From Bacteroidota bacterium (GTDB taxonomy: Bacteria; Bacteroidota; Bacteroidia; Bacteroidales; F082), in the NCBI GenBank assembly GCA_016845175.1, contig JAERTD010000103.1, forward strand, positions 31,528 to 95,527: DNA of 64,000 nt, written 5' to 3'. This document shows, piece after piece, positions 20,701 through 27,303 of the stretch (positions are counted from its first letter, which is position 1; the number at the start of each line of letters is the position of its first letter). Both the position numbers and the translations under genes were made by a program. The notes beneath the pieces were generated by a model that searched no databases, was not told where the DNA came from, and worked only from the letters and a program-made list of their open reading frames with translations.

Positions 20701-20812
20701 GGTTTATGTAACCCAATCAGGGAATTTCACCAATGGAATTGCCAGCATTCAATGTTTGTATGCCCCTGAATTTGCGGCTCACTCCAAAGGATTTCGGGTA
20801 GAAGTAGAGTAG
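14750..20812 (+). CDS. Bacterial alpha-2-macroglobulin-like protein without the thioester motif
   Basis: A 2020-residue exported protein of the bacterial alpha-2-macroglobulin group. An N-terminal hydrophobic export signal lacks a lipobox Cys. It is followed by a helical region, a carboxypeptidase-regulatory-like segment (about 500), the MG2 signature FFTDRAIYRPGQTVHFKG (about 600), the A2M-domain segment ending FTTPDALTEWKLMVLAHN (about 1250), a terpenoid-cyclase-like helical domain with GAWPWFKGGRENTHITQS (about 1570), and a C-terminal receptor-like domain. Where active members have CxEQ for the covalent trap, this protein has S1474-V-D-N1477, so a covalent thioester cannot form. A protease-inhibitor or envelope-scaffold role remains possible. 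No penicillin-binding protein 1C gene is adjacent. Confidence 0.88.
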   Translation: MRYLFSFLSLSLLVLFLSAFFNPPKETDYEKHWVEVENLLKKGLPKSALQHVDEIYAAAKGSGNEEQSIKALIYIVKLKSQYEEDVLIKAIKRYEKELEIASPTEASLLQTLIAELYQNYFTNNRWAIYDRAQIFDDPSEDISSWDAVHFQKTIGKYYLESVSQTELLQGIELKSFADILVEKDASDFSLWPSLYDLLAQRAIQYYSERDPLSQSEFSFSEKDSLLFASPKVFVGMDLSTYDNEQASVKTLKLFQQLTKLHLHKNQTEALVDLELRRLQFLRNHSSSSEFSKKKYEESLEKLLEIYQSEAVSVPISIDLASSLVESRISGETRSEKSEAASRGLKALELFEDAVKNFPEHPGINICKNAIAEIKHPYFDFQVASVVLPEQPILSLIRYKHTTKLFFKIVALDPEEVYKKRNMRQYLEGMQEFLKKEAIVSWEQELPAVSDYLRHSTEIALPELPLGYYAVYVSSDPEFGKETPMGFQLLWVSRLSYLSKENPKTGQVEMYVLDRESGKPISGVDMEVYSYEYKGRERRRQREFVGSYQTNTEGYVALESFGNQNRGRYQIIIKKAEDRYDSEDYMSFWKNDHSPTVNKTHFFTDRAIYRPGQTVHFKGIMTRKTGDENQLRTDMPTEVEFLDANRKMVSKSNFISNDYGSFHGSFVIPLGSLNGRMTIKNESSSIGFMVESYKRPTFQVTFDSIDTQYKLGETIDITGRAEDFAGSAVSDARVSYRITRMAHIPQPYYRRSVYIPWPLLNREIEIDHGLSTTRTDGSFPLSFMALAQPGIAADLDALYTFKIYVEISDITGEVQVTQTRIQVGATALQLAINLPDQSMIDRENTSGIQLSATNYSGLPQNVSAKLTLFKLSPPDRLLKNRSWEEPDIYSLSKEAFNELFPHIPYKDELEKENWPKTKISSTSFSFTGKQWVFQDELKTLDPGVYQLRLETTNDFGEETSTEAFFTLYSSQSKKPAGNPVFWASLNKTKAEPGETVQLLVGSMAKKSHMVYEIYSGDVHPRRQWVSLNRNQKTIDIPITEADRGNIYVLVHMVRFNQIYSKEFVIHVPFTNKKLDISIETFRDHLSPGMEEEWRITLKDYQGAHPATEVLTAMYDASLDQFVENQWSMHLFQAKHSPNGFHGQGFSTLLSQKMYEQWVKQLPVERKTYPSIESFYSQRGYVRGAHGTPEIFVDGISLEMVDNEAASTKEELNVKTSDANAMGSSVVEEEIPEPMVSAPLRSNFQETAFFYPQLKTDEKGQLVFSFTTPDALTEWKLMVLAHNAALQTGMLEKKIKSSKPLMVMPHAPLYVRQGDQLDFSAKVVNFTDTSMKVNVWIEFYDPLSNKGLHIFSKPQAKSIPVQLKAKENTQLSWRIIIPDSLSMLAYRIKAVGADFTDGEERAIPVLTNRMLVTETIPIFVNANETRQFHFDGLIQTGKFMGLVSRKDYRYTLEFTSNPAWYAIQALPVLNMPTYESVDNLFRVYYSNSLSSFIINSQPHIQQVFESWKSTSPEAFYSNLQKNESLKSALLKATPWVLEAESESEQKRRIGVLFDLNRLAGEKSAVLSKLQKAQLASGAWPWFKGGRENTHITQSVVIGLAKLSDKSVINLQEDASLKAMLRRAVKYLDKDLREEYNLLLKTEGKKLEKHQLSASRIQYLYARTLLLDDIPLASASKQAFSFYEKQMKKYWLKHSNLLQAMSALSLYKLGHRNEAEAIIRSLTERSLQDEEMGMYWKNNTSWYWYQAPVETQAIIIEAFNTIQRDSRAVELMKIWLLKQKQTTSWNNGAATADAIFSLLFSGQNMLSETQMPDISVGGTKLDVSQSSDLQAEAGSGYFKTTWSSSQITPELGDISVSNPNPQLSWGAAYWQYFEDLDKISSAQSPLSIDKKLYREVQNDEGPVLHELSEGQALKTGDKIMVRLIITSDRTMEYVHLSDMRATAFEALSITSGHHYSAGLSYYINKTDVATDFFIRYLNKGSYVLEYPVYVTQSGNFTNGIASIQCLYAPEFAAHSKGFRVEVE

Positions 20813-20816
20813 TGAT

Positions 20817-21251
20817 TTATATTTCCGGGAATTTCCTTTTGGTCAGGTAATGTATGCCTTCGAAGGGAATATATCCCATGCGTTGAAAGGCTTCAAAGGA
20901 TTCTATATTATAGGCCTCTATCTGACAGGCATAGATGAATATTTCCTGATCTGCAAGCCATTGTTCAGCCGCTTCCACCAGTTTTCTGGCCAAACCTTGT
21001 CTGCGATATGGTCTCAAAACAGCCAGCCGATTGATCCAGCCTTTTCGCCCATCATGGGTAATCAAAACACTGGCAATGTATTCTTGTCGTAGCTTAAGGA
21101 AGAGTATATGTGCACTCCCCTGCTTCACTTCTTTTTCGATGTGTTCTTTCCTATCCCTGCCCATGGGTTTGTAAGGCAAATCAGATTGCTCCCATAAATC
21201 AATGAGTGCCTCATAATCACCTGATTGATAGGCTACGATAGAGTGGTCCAT
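20817..21251 (-). CDS. GNAT family N-acetyltransferase
   Basis: A 144-residue cytoplasmic acetyl-CoA-dependent acetyltransferase. The acetyl-CoA binding motif A is seen as RLAVLRPYRRQGLARKLV, followed by a GNAT-like motif B (AYNIESFEAFQRMGY). Substrate unknown. It starts 1 bp after the stop of the leucine-rich-repeat gene, so it is probably translated with the exported-protein operon although it is itself cytosolic. It converges on the alpha-2-macroglobulin gene with only 4 bp between the stops. Confidence 0.85.
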   Translation of the reverse strand: MDHSIVAYQSGDYEALIDLWEQSDLPYKPMGRDRKEHIEKEVKQGSAHILFLKLRQEYIASVLITHDGRKGWINRLAVLRPYRRQGLARKLVEAAEQWLADQEIFIYACQIEAYNIESFEAFQRMGYIPFEGIHYLTKRKFPEI

Positions 21252-21252
21252 T

Positions 21253-23913
21253 TTAGTAGAATATGACTTCGATTTGTGGGTTTGCAGCTTTAAAACTGTT
21301 CACCTTTGATGAATTCAAGCCTGTATTGTGGCAACGAAGCTCCTGCAAATGCTTCAACCCCATAATGGGTTTCAGGCTTCTCACTTTTGTATTGCTGATC
21401 TGCAGACTTTCCAATTCCTGCAATCCACTCAGGTATTTCAGATTTTTAATTTTAGTTCCTGCCAGGTTCAGACGCTTTAGCCCTGATAGATTTTCCAGTA
21501 TTTGTATGTCAGATACTGAGGTGTTTTCCAGGTTTAAATGTTGCAGTTCTTTTAAAGCATCTATCCCTGTAAGATCGGCAATGGGGTTGTTTGGGAGCAT
21601 CAGTTCCCTCAGGTATTGATGTTTGAAAAGAGGAGAGATATCTGAAACTGCTGTATTATTCAACTGCAAGGTTTTCAACCAATGAAAGGGTCGAACAACA
21701 TCCAAATGACGTATGCCCAAACTGTTTTCAATCAGCAATTCGTCGAGATTGACCAACTCTTGCAGTTGTTCCCGGCTCGGAGCATCAGCTAAATCCAGTT
21801 GTTCTCGGAAAACCTTTTGCCAGTCTTCATCCAGAGCTTCCCACCAAAGAGACAATGCATCAGATTGATATATTACCAGGCATTGGGGCTGCTTTGGTTT
21901 AAAAGCGTAAACCGCTTCTGCCTTAACGGCAGATTTGTTGCAATAAATATACTCCAACTGCTTGTTATTATTCAAGGGTGACAAGTTTGAAACAGCAGTC
22001 TTTTCAATATGTAAACGAGACAAATGTGGCCAATTGGCCAATACACTAAGATCGCTCACCTGTGTTCCGTCAATATTAAAATAACGAATATTGCTGAGGC
22101 CGGAAATCTCTTCAATTCCTATAATAGGCGTATGTTCCACATTCAACCATTCGAGGCGATGTAACATACTGAGGGGAGCCAGGCTGGTAACAAAAGGTTT
22201 GTACTTAAGGTCCAGACTGCTTATCATGATGATCTGATGCAGGTCTTCTGTGGTTATTTCTGAGCCGGAGGTAATTTGTTTTTTTAAGGCTTGTTGCCAC
22301 TGAGCGCCCAGCGAATTCCACCAATCAAATAAGTCTTCTGTATTGTAAACCACCAAACAACCGCTGTTCTTTTCCATGAATTGCTGGGCGGTGTTCTGAT
22401 CAATATTTGAGTGATCACAGTAAACAAAACGAAGCTTTTCTAAGCTCAGCAATGGATCCAGGTTTCCAATGGAAGTGGCATTGGCTTGCAATACCTTCAA
22501 TTGCTTCACCTCTGAGAGCGGTTCCAAATCAGAAACCTTAGTGCTGTCTATATTCAGATGCTCCAGAGATAGCAGATAACCCACTGAATTCAGGCGGGTC
22601 ATATTTGTATGGGATACATTTAAATCGGTCAGGTGTTTCAGTTCTCTCAGGGGTTCACAGGATTGAATGGCCGTAGCTGCTACATTTAGCTGTTGTAAAC
22701 TTTCCAGGTGGGCAAGTGCTTCCAGGGAATTGATTTTTGTATGACTTAAATTCAAACTCTCCAGATTCCTGAAATTGGCCATAACATCAATGTTCATCAG
22801 CATGGTTTTTGAGGCATCAAGTGCTTTTAAACTCGACATATATCTCAAGGGTTCCAAAGAAGTCAGCGGACTTCCTGAACAATTGATACTGGCCAGCTTG
22901 TTCAGGTTACGTAAGGGAGTTAAATCGTCTATCAGGGTATTGGAAAAATCAAGAGATTCCAATTCCGTTAGCTCTGAAAGGGGATTCAAATTTCCCAACA
23001 TCATATTATTGGAAACATCAACTGCTTTCATATTCTTGAATGATTGCAGTTGAAAGTAAAGAGTCTCGGTATTGGCAGCAATGGTATCCGGCAGCTCCCT
23101 GAACAAAGTATCCGTATGTACATAAAAGCTTACGGAATCGTTCCATAGTTCTTTATGGGACATGAGCAGGAGCGTATCCTGATTGACCACCAGGAAAGTA
23201 TCAGCCTGAATGAGAGGCACCCATCTTTTAACCACCATGCTGCTGTCGGAAAAAGACATCACAGTGTTAAAAGGCAGGGTATCGAAAACAAGTTGTGGTG
23301 ATCCAAAGAAATCGCGCCAGGTATCCGGCATATTGGCCCACCAATACCTCAATGATTCTTTTGCATTTAGTTTGGTGGTATAAACACTTGCTATTTTTAA
23401 ATCCTTTCGGTAATGATCCAGGTTGATTTCGAAATACCTTACCTGATTATTATCAAGGGTGTCCTCATTAACTGTTATCCCGGTCAGGTGTCTATCAACC
23501 GTCAATTTAAAATATAATTGTCCGAAATCATTAACCAATTGTTCCACATCTGTTACTTCAAACCGAAACTTAACTTCTTTAAAGAAAAAATCTACATCCT
23601 TTAAATAGGCCTGCACATCCTTATTCAACGGAGTTTCCCGGTTATCGTCAAGGTCGTCTTCAATTTGAACTTCGTCATCCTTGAAGTATTTTGCATAGCT
23701 ATCGTTAATCACGATATCTTTTTCAGAAGCCAGCTCAGCTGGATCGCCTAAGAAATTCAGGCTGCCTTCAAAGAAATGTATGAGTTGCTTGCTCTGCTCA
23801 GCATAAGTCTTGATTTCATCTGCCGACAATTGAGTTGTTTCCTGTGCACGAAGCAGGGCCAGTGTACAGCTAAACCAAAGAACGAGTATGAGGGTTATTG
23901 ATCTAAGGTACAT
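21253..23913 (-). CDS. Exported leucine-rich-repeat protein with repeated WW-cap modules
   Basis: An 886-residue protein with a signal peptide (cleavage near residue 23), an N-terminal domain (about 25-285) and three LRR blocks (about 295-505, 562-665 and 720-870). Repeat units resemble LxxLxxLxxLxVxxTxIxDLxPL. Two junctions between blocks have the same form: a closing strand (FMEKNSGCLVVY at 512-523, FKPKQPQCLVIY at 671-682), then a helix with WWxxLxxxW (531-539, 690-698). A related WWANMPDTW is at 191-199, and the C-terminus ends with a third closing strand (874-886). LRR surfaces usually bind proteins. The gene overlaps its upstream neighbour by 19 bp and is followed by the acetyltransferase gene after 1 bp. 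Specific function unknown. Confidence 0.85.
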   Translation of the reverse strand: MYLRSITLILVLWFSCTLALLRAQETTQLSADEIKTYAEQSKQLIHFFEGSLNFLGDPAELASEKDIVINDSYAKYFKDDEVQIEDDLDDNRETPLNKDVQAYLKDVDFFFKEVKFRFEVTDVEQLVNDFGQLYFKLTVDRHLTGITVNEDTLDNNQVRYFEINLDHYRKDLKIASVYTTKLNAKESLRYWWANMPDTWRDFFGSPQLVFDTLPFNTVMSFSDSSMVVKRWVPLIQADTFLVVNQDTLLLMSHKELWNDSVSFYVHTDTLFRELPDTIAANTETLYFQLQSFKNMKAVDVSNNMMLGNLNPLSELTELESLDFSNTLIDDLTPLRNLNKLASINCSGSPLTSLEPLRYMSSLKALDASKTMLMNIDVMANFRNLESLNLSHTKINSLEALAHLESLQQLNVAATAIQSCEPLRELKHLTDLNVSHTNMTRLNSVGYLLSLEHLNIDSTKVSDLEPLSEVKQLKVLQANATSIGNLDPLLSLEKLRFVYCDHSNIDQNTAQQFMEKNSGCLVVYNTEDLFDWWNSLGAQWQQALKKQITSGSEITTEDLHQIIMISSLDLKYKPFVTSLAPLSMLHRLEWLNVEHTPIIGIEEISGLSNIRYFNIDGTQVSDLSVLANWPHLSRLHIEKTAVSNLSPLNNNKQLEYIYCNKSAVKAEAVYAFKPKQPQCLVIYQSDALSLWWEALDEDWQKVFREQLDLADAPSREQLQELVNLDELLIENSLGIRHLDVVRPFHWLKTLQLNNTAVSDISPLFKHQYLRELMLPNNPIADLTGIDALKELQHLNLENTSVSDIQILENLSGLKRLNLAGTKIKNLKYLSGLQELESLQISNTKVRSLKPIMGLKHLQELRCHNTGLNSSKVNSFKAANPQIEVIFY

Positions 23914-24749
23914 AGTCGGTAGGCTTTAATAATTTGCTCCTTTTCTTCCTCATCCACATATTTCAAATTCGATATCAACCATCCCGAGTTGGTATCATCC
24001 CTGTTAAAATACGAAAGCTCAAAATACCATTTATCGATTTGAAGAAAATGAAACTTAACCGAATTGATACGTTTGAAATCGAGTTTTTCCGTTTTTAGCA
24101 GATAAAAAAACAGGCTTAGGTAATCAGGTTCGTAGGACTTGGAGGCATAATACTCAATATGAGCCTCGTCCTCCAATACTTTGTGGAGGTTCATGAAGTC
24201 CAATTCGTGGCTTTGAGGATGTAAAAATCGTTTGGCCTGCTCCAGTGTATCAGTTTCAGGAAACAAACTGTTTAACGAAGGATAATAGGCATTGCTGATG
24301 ATCCACTTGGACCCAAGGTTCTCTTCCTCGAGTGTCAGGTAGAGGATGCCATCTACTTCTTTTCCCTTGGCACTAAAGGTGACTGAAACCTCAGCGAACC
24401 AGTTTTTATCCAGAAATTTCAGAAACACGGGTGCCTTTTCAGCAGTTACATCTTCAATAAAATAGCTTTTAAGCTTACCTGATGTCCTCACATTATAGGC
24501 ATCGAACATGGTAGGCAGAATTTTTTTTCGAAGATCGTGGTTATGATAGGCAGGGTCGCTAAGTGGTAAACGTTTCCCAAATTGATCCTCTTCCATATTG
24601 AAACGGCGAACAAACTGGCCCACTTGTTTATTCATTTTGTACAGGACAGTTTCATCCTCAGCATAACCATTAAATGATTGGGTTTGGGCCTGAAGATGAC
24701 ATGAGGCAGTAATGAGTAGGCTGATGATCCAAAAGGTGGTTTTTTGCAT
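23895..24749 (-). CDS. Exported protein of unknown function
   Basis: A 284-residue protein with a signal peptide (MQKTTFWIISLLI, cleavage near LQAQ). The start at 24749 is preferred over an ATG 39 nt further out because it gives a clean signal peptide and because an exact TAATTTTG promoter box lies between the two (24767-24774). The mature part is rich in aromatic and charged residues, with two similar halves: each holds a K/NWFxEVS- or KWYFELS-like strand followed by a SKWIISN- or SGWLISN-type segment. This suggests a duplicated NTF2-like or lipocalin-like fold, which is a guess. It overlaps the LRR gene by 19 bp, so the two products probably work together. Confidence 0.65.
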   Translation of the reverse strand: MQKTTFWIISLLITASCHLQAQTQSFNGYAEDETVLYKMNKQVGQFVRRFNMEEDQFGKRLPLSDPAYHNHDLRKKILPTMFDAYNVRTSGKLKSYFIEDVTAEKAPVFLKFLDKNWFAEVSVTFSAKGKEVDGILYLTLEEENLGSKWIISNAYYPSLNSLFPETDTLEQAKRFLHPQSHELDFMNLHKVLEDEAHIEYYASKSYEPDYLSLFFYLLKTEKLDFKRINSVKFHFLQIDKWYFELSYFNRDDTNSGWLISNLKYVDEEEKEQIIKAYRLCTLDQ

Positions 24750-24766
24750 GCCAGGAATTGTTTGGT

Positions 24767-24774
24767 CAAAATTA
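24767..24774 (-). promoter_or_regulatory. Putative promoter -7 box of the LRR operon
   Basis: Minus-strand TAATTTTG matches TAnnTTTG exactly and ends 17 nt before the ATG at 24749. No TTG at the -33 distance; an inverted-repeat array (24794-24851) occupies that place instead, which would suit a regulated promoter. Confidence 0.45.
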
Positions 24775-24793
24775 ATGGTTTTGTTCAATTGGG

Positions 24794-24851
24794 AAATCTG
24801 GTCATATGACCAATAAAGGATTCATGGAAACTAATTATTCAGACCAGATTT
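24794..24851. promoter_or_regulatory. Operator-like inverted-repeat array upstream of the LRR operon
   Basis: AAATCTGGTC (24794-24803) and GACCAGATTT (24842-24851) are perfect 10-bp inverted arms 38 bp apart. Nested in the left arm is the perfect 14-bp palindrome TGGTCATATGACCA (24799-24812). The array thus holds three TGGTC/GACCA half-sites. Its left edge is 20 bp upstream of the -7 box at 24767-24774. The regulator is unknown. Confidence 0.5.
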
Positions 24852-24913
24852 ATTCACTCATTAAATCACACAGCCATGCAGGCATAGACTTGTACTTATC
24901 CTTCCTTGGTAAA

Positions 24914-24956
24914 TAAAAAAAACTGTTGGTAGTAAATGAGCTTAAGCAGATTTACT
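24914..24956 (-). terminator. Weak terminator-like hairpin after the 24952-25527 gene
   Basis: On the minus strand AGTAAAT and ATTTACT form a 7-bp AT-rich stem that includes the stop codon (24950-24956 with 24931-24937), followed after 8 nt by a run of eight T (24915-24922). The stem is weak, so termination is uncertain. Confidence 0.35.
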
Positions 24957-25527
24957 TCATGGTTTCCTTCACTCTGATATCTCCCAGCAACACATCCCAG
25001 AATCCGATGAGACGGCCTCCGATTTGAGTTTCTTTGCGTTTCACATATACGGTGATGTCCTTTTTGGTGGTATCCTGATAGACCAGCCTGCCTTCTTTAT
25101 CATAGCCTTTAAAGCGTTGGAAAATGGTGATCACACCTACATAGGTACCATCAGGTTGTTGTTGCAGATCACTTACGTACTCAATATTATACCACTCAAT
25201 TTCAACCTTATTGTAATTCAAGCGCATCAAACGCTCAAAATATTTGCGTACGGAGAAATAGCTGATTTCCTGCCTTGCCAGAGAAGAAACTCCAATCTCG
25301 CTGTTTTGCATGAATAATTCTTCGGCGCGGTCGATTACCCGGTTGGCTTCACTCCAGGGAGTTTCTTTGCTTCCGATAACTGAGATATATTTGCTCAGAT
25401 CTCTTACTTTCTCCAGAGCCAGACTATCCACAGCCTGTTTGCGTTCAGGGCTCAATTGCTGAGCTATAGAAGGAAAACCAATGCCCACAATCAGGAGTAA
25501 TATTAATAAACGGCTTGTATATTTCAT
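24952..25527 (-). CDS. Exported protein of unknown function
   Basis: A 191-residue protein with a signal peptide (LLILLLIVGIGFPSIAQ) and an all-charged mature part. An N-terminal helical portion is followed by a beta-rich C-terminal half: KVEIEWYNIEYVSDL, GTYVGVITIFQRFKGY, KKDITVYVKRKE. The beta half resembles the general form of small NTF2-like or SnoaL-like domains, but no family was recognised. It lies 6 bp after the lipoprotein gene and is almost certainly in the same transcript. Confidence 0.65.
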   Translation of the reverse strand: MKYTSRLLILLLIVGIGFPSIAQQLSPERKQAVDSLALEKVRDLSKYISVIGSKETPWSEANRVIDRAEELFMQNSEIGVSSLARQEISYFSVRKYFERLMRLNYNKVEIEWYNIEYVSDLQQQPDGTYVGVITIFQRFKGYDKEGRLVYQDTTKKDITVYVKRKETQIGGRLIGFWDVLLGDIRVKETMK

Positions 25528-25533
25528 GTGAAT

Positions 25534-26196
25534 TTATTTTTTAATGAGCTCTAATTCAGTGATTTTTCCCAAATCGTCGCGTTTAACCGACTCAACCATA
25601 TAGCGGTATTGGCCCTTATCTTTCAGGTAGTGTAAAAACTTCAGGGCAGTTGTCGGACGATCATAATCATTAAAACCGTTGGCCTTGCTGATGATAATCA
25701 GAACAGGTACATCAGGGCTGGCAAACTGGTTGAGGGCTGTTTGTATCTGGCCATTGGCAGCATCAATACTTGAAGCCGAAGCAACTGCAGTGAATTGGTT
25801 ATCGATCACAGCATTGGTGGATCGTTCCATGCGTATTTTTGCTTCTTCTTCTCTGCGGAGCCTTTCTTCCTCAGCTTTTCTTTCTGCCTCAATTTTACCA
25901 GCATTTACTTTGTCCTCAGCTTTTTCAATCATGTCCAGCACTTCAGGATCATCAATATTATAGGATTTGATGGTAGCTATCCGCTGGCTTTGTTCATCCA
26001 GTGTCCAATTGGAGGAACCACTGATGATGGCTGTTAAATCTGTCTTTGCCTGATCAACTTTGGCTGCATATTCAGCAGCAGCTTGCTCCATGGCTAATTT
26101 TTTCTTGCTTTTACAGCTACTCATGCCGCCAACGAAAATCATTCCGATCAGCATTATCATAAAAAAGCGGCCCAACTGCTTATAGGTGAAATTCAT
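25534..26196 (-). CDS. Lipoprotein with central coiled coil, unknown function
   Basis: A 220-residue lipoprotein: signal sequence with lipobox ending GGMSSC (Cys28), then a highly charged helical region with the coiled-coil run AEEERLRREEEAKIR (about 105-120), and a C-terminal alpha/beta part (VPVLIIISKANG, KFLHYLKDKGQYRYMVESVKR). After the lipid-bearing Cys the sequence is SKKK; in Bacteroidota surface export needs an acidic signal near this Cys, so this protein is more likely periplasm-facing. First gene of a two-gene unit with 24952-25527. An exact TAATTTTG box lies 41 nt before the start. Confidence 0.7.
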   Translation of the reverse strand: MNFTYKQLGRFFMIMLIGMIFVGGMSSCKSKKKLAMEQAAAEYAAKVDQAKTDLTAIISGSSNWTLDEQSQRIATIKSYNIDDPEVLDMIEKAEDKVNAGKIEAERKAEEERLRREEEAKIRMERSTNAVIDNQFTAVASASSIDAANGQIQTALNQFASPDVPVLIIISKANGFNDYDRPTTALKFLHYLKDKGQYRYMVESVKRDDLGKITELELIKK

Positions 26197-26237
26197 ACGT
26201 CAATATCTTAAGGGTTAATGCTACTCTAGTAACAATG

Positions 26238-26245
26238 CAAAATTA
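26238..26245 (-). promoter_or_regulatory. Putative promoter -7 box of the lipoprotein operon
   Basis: Minus-strand TAATTTTG followed by CA, exact TAnnTTTG, ending 41 nt before the lipoprotein ATG. No -33 TTG at normal spacing. Confidence 0.4.
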
Positions 26246-26281
26246 TCCAAAAAATTGTATGGCCTTTGTGAAAAAACGTTA

Positions 26282-26322
26282 AGCCCCCTTTTTTAAAGAG
26301 AAAACAGAACTTTTTCCGGGGC
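26282..26322. repeat. Inverted repeat between divergent promoters
   Basis: AGCCCC (26282-26287) and GGGGCT (26317-26322) are inverted 6-bp arms, about 29 bp apart, in the 283-bp space between the lipoprotein operon and the barrel gene. They lie just upstream of TAAATTTG at 26323-26330 and could be an operator or a weak hairpin. Confidence 0.3.
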
Positions 26323-26352
26323 TAAATTTGAATGCTTCTAAATATTGAGGTG

Positions 26353-26384
26353 TTGATAATCAGGCTTTCATTTTTATAAATTTG
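26353..26384 (+). promoter_or_regulatory. Putative promoter of the outer-membrane barrel gene
   Basis: TTG (26353-26355), a 21-bp spacer and TAAATTTG (26377-26384) fit the Bacteroidota promoter form; the leader would be about 90 nt. A second exact TAAATTTG at 26323-26330 has no TTG partner. Confidence 0.45.
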
Positions 26385-26479
26385 TGTTGCTTGAACACCA
26401 AACCATTTGTATAAGGCGTCAAGTAAAGGAGAGGCCGAAAACCTGCTAGAGTAGGCAATATCAAAACCTAAAAACATTT

Positions 26480-27202
26480 ATGAAAAAGTTACTCTTTTTG
26501 TTTGTTGTAGCTGCAATAAGCATGGGAAGCATGAGCGTATATGCTCAAAGCGGTGGAATTAAAGTTGGAATGAACTTCGCCAATATGGCAATTGAACCTT
26601 CAAGTCTGGATGAGGAGACTCGTAAATTGCTTTTTTCACCAAGATTTGGATTCATTTTTGAAATGCCTGTTTATGAAGGGGTTTTCTTTCAAACCGGTAT
26701 CAATACATCAGCAAAAGGCTTTAAATGGGAAGGGACCAGAATGCTCGAAACTGGCTATTCTAATGGACACCCTACCTATACTGAATATGAATCTGTAGAG
26801 TATAACCTCATTTGGTATGTGGATTTACCCATACAGTTTGGTTATAAATTTGACCTGGGAGCGGTAAAACCATTTGTGATGACTGGTCCGGTTTTTAATT
26901 ATGGGGTTTATACCACCAATTTGTACAAGGCCAATGGTGAATATGACAACGACCATTTGACCATCGGAACTGCAGATACTGATGACTACCTACCTTTCGA
27001 TTTCAATTGGAATATTGAAGGTGGTGTACAGTGGAGCCGTTTACAGTTTACCCTGTTCTATTCCCATGGTTTTTCCAATGTGTTAAATATACCTGATGGA
27101 GCAACAGGTGATTATGCTGATGCATCCATGAAAAACCGCGTATTCGGATTCAATATTGCCGTTTTGTTTGGTAATCAAGGAAATGACAGTAGAAGACGGT
27201 AG
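26480..27202 (+). CDS. Outer-membrane beta-barrel protein (PorT-like family)
   Basis: A 240-residue protein with a signal peptide (MKKLLFLFVVAAISMGS, cleavage after VYA) followed by amphipathic strands typical of small outer-membrane barrels: GGIKVGMNFANM, FGFIFEMPVYEGVFFQTG, WYVDLPIQFGYKFDLG, VKPFVMTGPVFNYGVY and a last strand ending FGFNIAVLFGN. The LPIQFGYKF-type strand is common in the Bacteroidota barrel family that includes PorT, but this is not shown to be the T9SS component PorT itself. It is a single gene with its own promoter region and stands divergent to the lipoprotein operon. Confidence 0.75.
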   Translation: MKKLLFLFVVAAISMGSMSVYAQSGGIKVGMNFANMAIEPSSLDEETRKLLFSPRFGFIFEMPVYEGVFFQTGINTSAKGFKWEGTRMLETGYSNGHPTYTEYESVEYNLIWYVDLPIQFGYKFDLGAVKPFVMTGPVFNYGVYTTNLYKANGEYDNDHLTIGTADTDDYLPFDFNWNIEGGVQWSRLQFTLFYSHGFSNVLNIPDGATGDYADASMKNRVFGFNIAVLFGNQGNDSRRR

Positions 27203-27303
27203 GTTTACGTCTGATTTCTTTAGCCATTAGGTTTATCGTAAGTTTTCAGTCGAGTGGGACTGGGATGAAATGTTTAACTTGTGCCCATAAGTCTCTTTAA
27301 AAG

